Positions 14,071 to 14,693 of a stretch of DNA of 14,693 nucleotides are shown here, piece by piece; position 1 is the first letter of the stretch; each line of letters opens with the position of its first letter. The DNA lies in NCBI GenBank assembly GCA_041659585.1, contig JBAZXY010000026.1:1-14693 (forward strand), in the 5' to 3' direction. This stretch comes from UBA8518 sp041659585 (GTDB lineage: Bacteria; Patescibacteriota; Minisyncoccia; Moranbacterales; UBA2206). Under the pieces are notes generated by a model. The model was given only the letters and a program-made list of their open reading frames with translations, searched no databases and had not been told where the DNA came from. Position numbers and translations under genes: made by a program.

Positions 14071-14433
14071 ATGAAAAAAATTCTAACCATCTCTGTAATT
14101 AGTCTTCTTGGGGTTGCATTGGCAACTTCAGCCGCTTTAGCTAGCTATGGAAAGAATGGTAAATTAGCTGGCTATGTGAAGGAATACCAAACATTGATTC
14201 CTTTGGCAAAATCTAAGGTGAAGCTCTATAACAAGAGTGGTAATTTGAAAGATACCGATACCACCAGTAAAAAAGGAAAATATTCTTTTTCTGATCTGAA
14301 AGAGGGTACTTACCGAGTGAAAGCCAAAGCTGATGGATATCGTAATCCGAAAGATTTCAAGAAAGATTATGTTTCTAAGACTGTAAAGGTGAATGGTAGC
14401 GAGAGAAGAAACCTATACTTACAAAAAATATAA
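14071..14433 (+). CDS. Small secreted protein with carboxypeptidase regulatory-like (beta-sandwich) domain
   Basis: 120 residues. The first 24 are a Sec signal peptide: KK, a hydrophobic core (ILTISVISLLGVALATSA) and an ALA cleavage site before S25. The mature part resembles the carboxypeptidase regulatory-like/Cna-B type fold: KLAGYVKE, then LAKSKVKLYN, TTSKKGKYSFSDLKEGTYRVKAKADGY, and a last strand RRNLYLQ. The pattern 'KGKYSF-x-L-x-EGTYRVK' is the clearest part. The mature protein is strongly basic and lysine-rich. It has its own promoter and a strong terminator, so it is a single-gene unit, possibly well expressed. Location outside the membrane is well supported; function (adhesion, wall binding or part of a surface structure) is unknown. 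Confidence 0.82.
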   Translation: MKKILTISVISLLGVALATSAALASYGKNGKLAGYVKEYQTLIPLAKSKVKLYNKSGNLKDTDTTSKKGKYSFSDLKEGTYRVKAKADGYRNPKDFKKDYVSKTVKVNGSERRNLYLQKI

Positions 14434-14448
14434 GTCCCACTATATAAG

Positions 14449-14478
14449 AAAATATCCTGCTTAGGCAGGATATTTTTT
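14449..14478 (+). terminator. Intrinsic terminator after the small secreted protein gene
   Basis: Stem AAAATATCCTGC (14449-14460) pairs with GCAGGATATTTT (14465-14476) around loop TTAG, 12 of 12 paired, and a T-run reaches 14478. It lies 16 bases after the stop codon. This is the only clear intrinsic terminator in the window. Confidence 0.93.
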
Positions 14479-14480
14479 GT

Positions 14481-14509
14481 TTTACGGAGAAGTAAAAATA
14501 GCTTATACT
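14481..14509 (+). promoter_or_regulatory. Candidate promoter for a leaderless transcript
   Basis: TTTACG (14481-14486), 17-base spacer and TATACT (14504-14509). The ATG of the next gene starts seven bases after the -10 box, so transcription would begin at or next to the start codon. The -35 box is a weak match. Confidence 0.5.
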
Positions 14510-14515
14510 AAATTT

Positions 14516-14693
14516 ATGATTGATTTTAAAAAAATCCACATTAAAGATGAATATATCTTTCTTTCCCTGGGAGCTGCCATCATAGCTATCGGTGTTTTTG
14601 GCTTGAGTGACTATTCTTTTAAGCAAGTGGCACAAGAAGATAAGGTGGATACATTTGAAGAATCCATCCCGTTGCAGTGCGAACAAGGGAGCT
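14516..14693 (+). CDS. N terminus of a membrane-anchored protein, cut by the window edge
   Basis: 59 residues are visible before the window ends. A basic start (KKIHIKDE) precedes one membrane helix at about 13-30 (YIFLSLGAAIIAIGVFGL), followed by a polar, acidic stretch (AQEDKVDTFEES) and a cysteine at 55. This suggests an N-terminal anchor with the body outside the membrane. No family can be named from this piece. The start is chosen because it is the first ATG after a terminator and a candidate promoter, and the frame stays open to the edge. Confidence 0.65.
   Translation, partial: MIDFKKIHIKDEYIFLSLGAAIIAIGVFGLSDYSFKQVAQEDKVDTFEESIPLQCEQGS

Noticed and set aside
1..14693. Alternative genetic code with UGA as glycine
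   Set aside because: TGA is the natural end of several genes, for example at 308-310, 2793-2795 and 14000-14002, each at the expected protein end and with a coupled or promoter-led next gene.

Overview
The window reads as chromosomal DNA of a low-to-medium GC bacterium. The style suggests a Candidate Phyla Radiation (Patescibacteria) lineage: tightly packed genes on one strand, weak Shine-Dalgarno sites, very large GT-C-like membrane proteins with carbohydrate-binding-like ectodomains, and stand-alone RhuM and Bro-N/DinD-like genes. This is an inference from gene style; no rRNA, tRNA or ribosomal protein is present to confirm it. TGA ends several intact genes (positions 308-310, 2793-2795, 14000-14002), so UGA is a stop here and the Gracilibacteria/Absconditabacteria code is excluded.

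Layout. (1) 1-743: a minimal nucleotidyltransferase, cut by the window edge, overlaps a HEPN-domain gene (MNT/HEPN toxin-antitoxin type). (2) 780-7591: a tightly coupled surface-glycan operon: a GT2 glycosyltransferase fused to a polysaccharide pyruvyl transferase, a second GT2, a SAM methyltransferase, and a 1022-residue GT-C-like membrane protein with a carbohydrate-binding-like domain. Base composition drops sharply inside the first gene, exactly at the domain junction, and rises again inside the last gene, so the middle looks like an exchanged low-GC cassette. (3) 7571-9945: an unusual accessory array. Four copies of a 19-base hairpin (CCTAAAGG, TTC, CCTTTAGG) bracket a RhuM-family gene and a Bro-N/DinD-like gene. 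Both genes carry the same upstream module: a 13-base identical block and, at exactly the same distance, a dyad AGTGWTA-N3-TAWCACT. A second, diverged copy of the last 169 bases of the GT-C gene sits right after the RhuM gene. (4) 9922-11442: a degenerate intergenic stretch, a strong sigma70-type promoter and an AbiEi/AbiEii (type IV) toxin-antitoxin pair. (5) 11455-14002: a second GT-C-like membrane protein, related to the first, and a coupled membrane protein of unknown function, both clearly richer in GC. (6) 13980-14693: a small secreted beta-sandwich protein with its own promoter and terminator, then the start of a membrane-anchored protein cut by the window edge.

How it fits together. 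The glycan genes probably build, modify (pyruvylate, methylate) and transfer a cell-surface polysaccharide. The stretch between the two GT-C-like genes has collected toxin-antitoxin and phage-related regulatory genes. The most unusual signal is the hairpin-bounded array with a shared promoter/operator, which looks like a set of small modular gene cassettes docked at the 3' end of the GT-C gene. No integrase or transposase is visible in the window.
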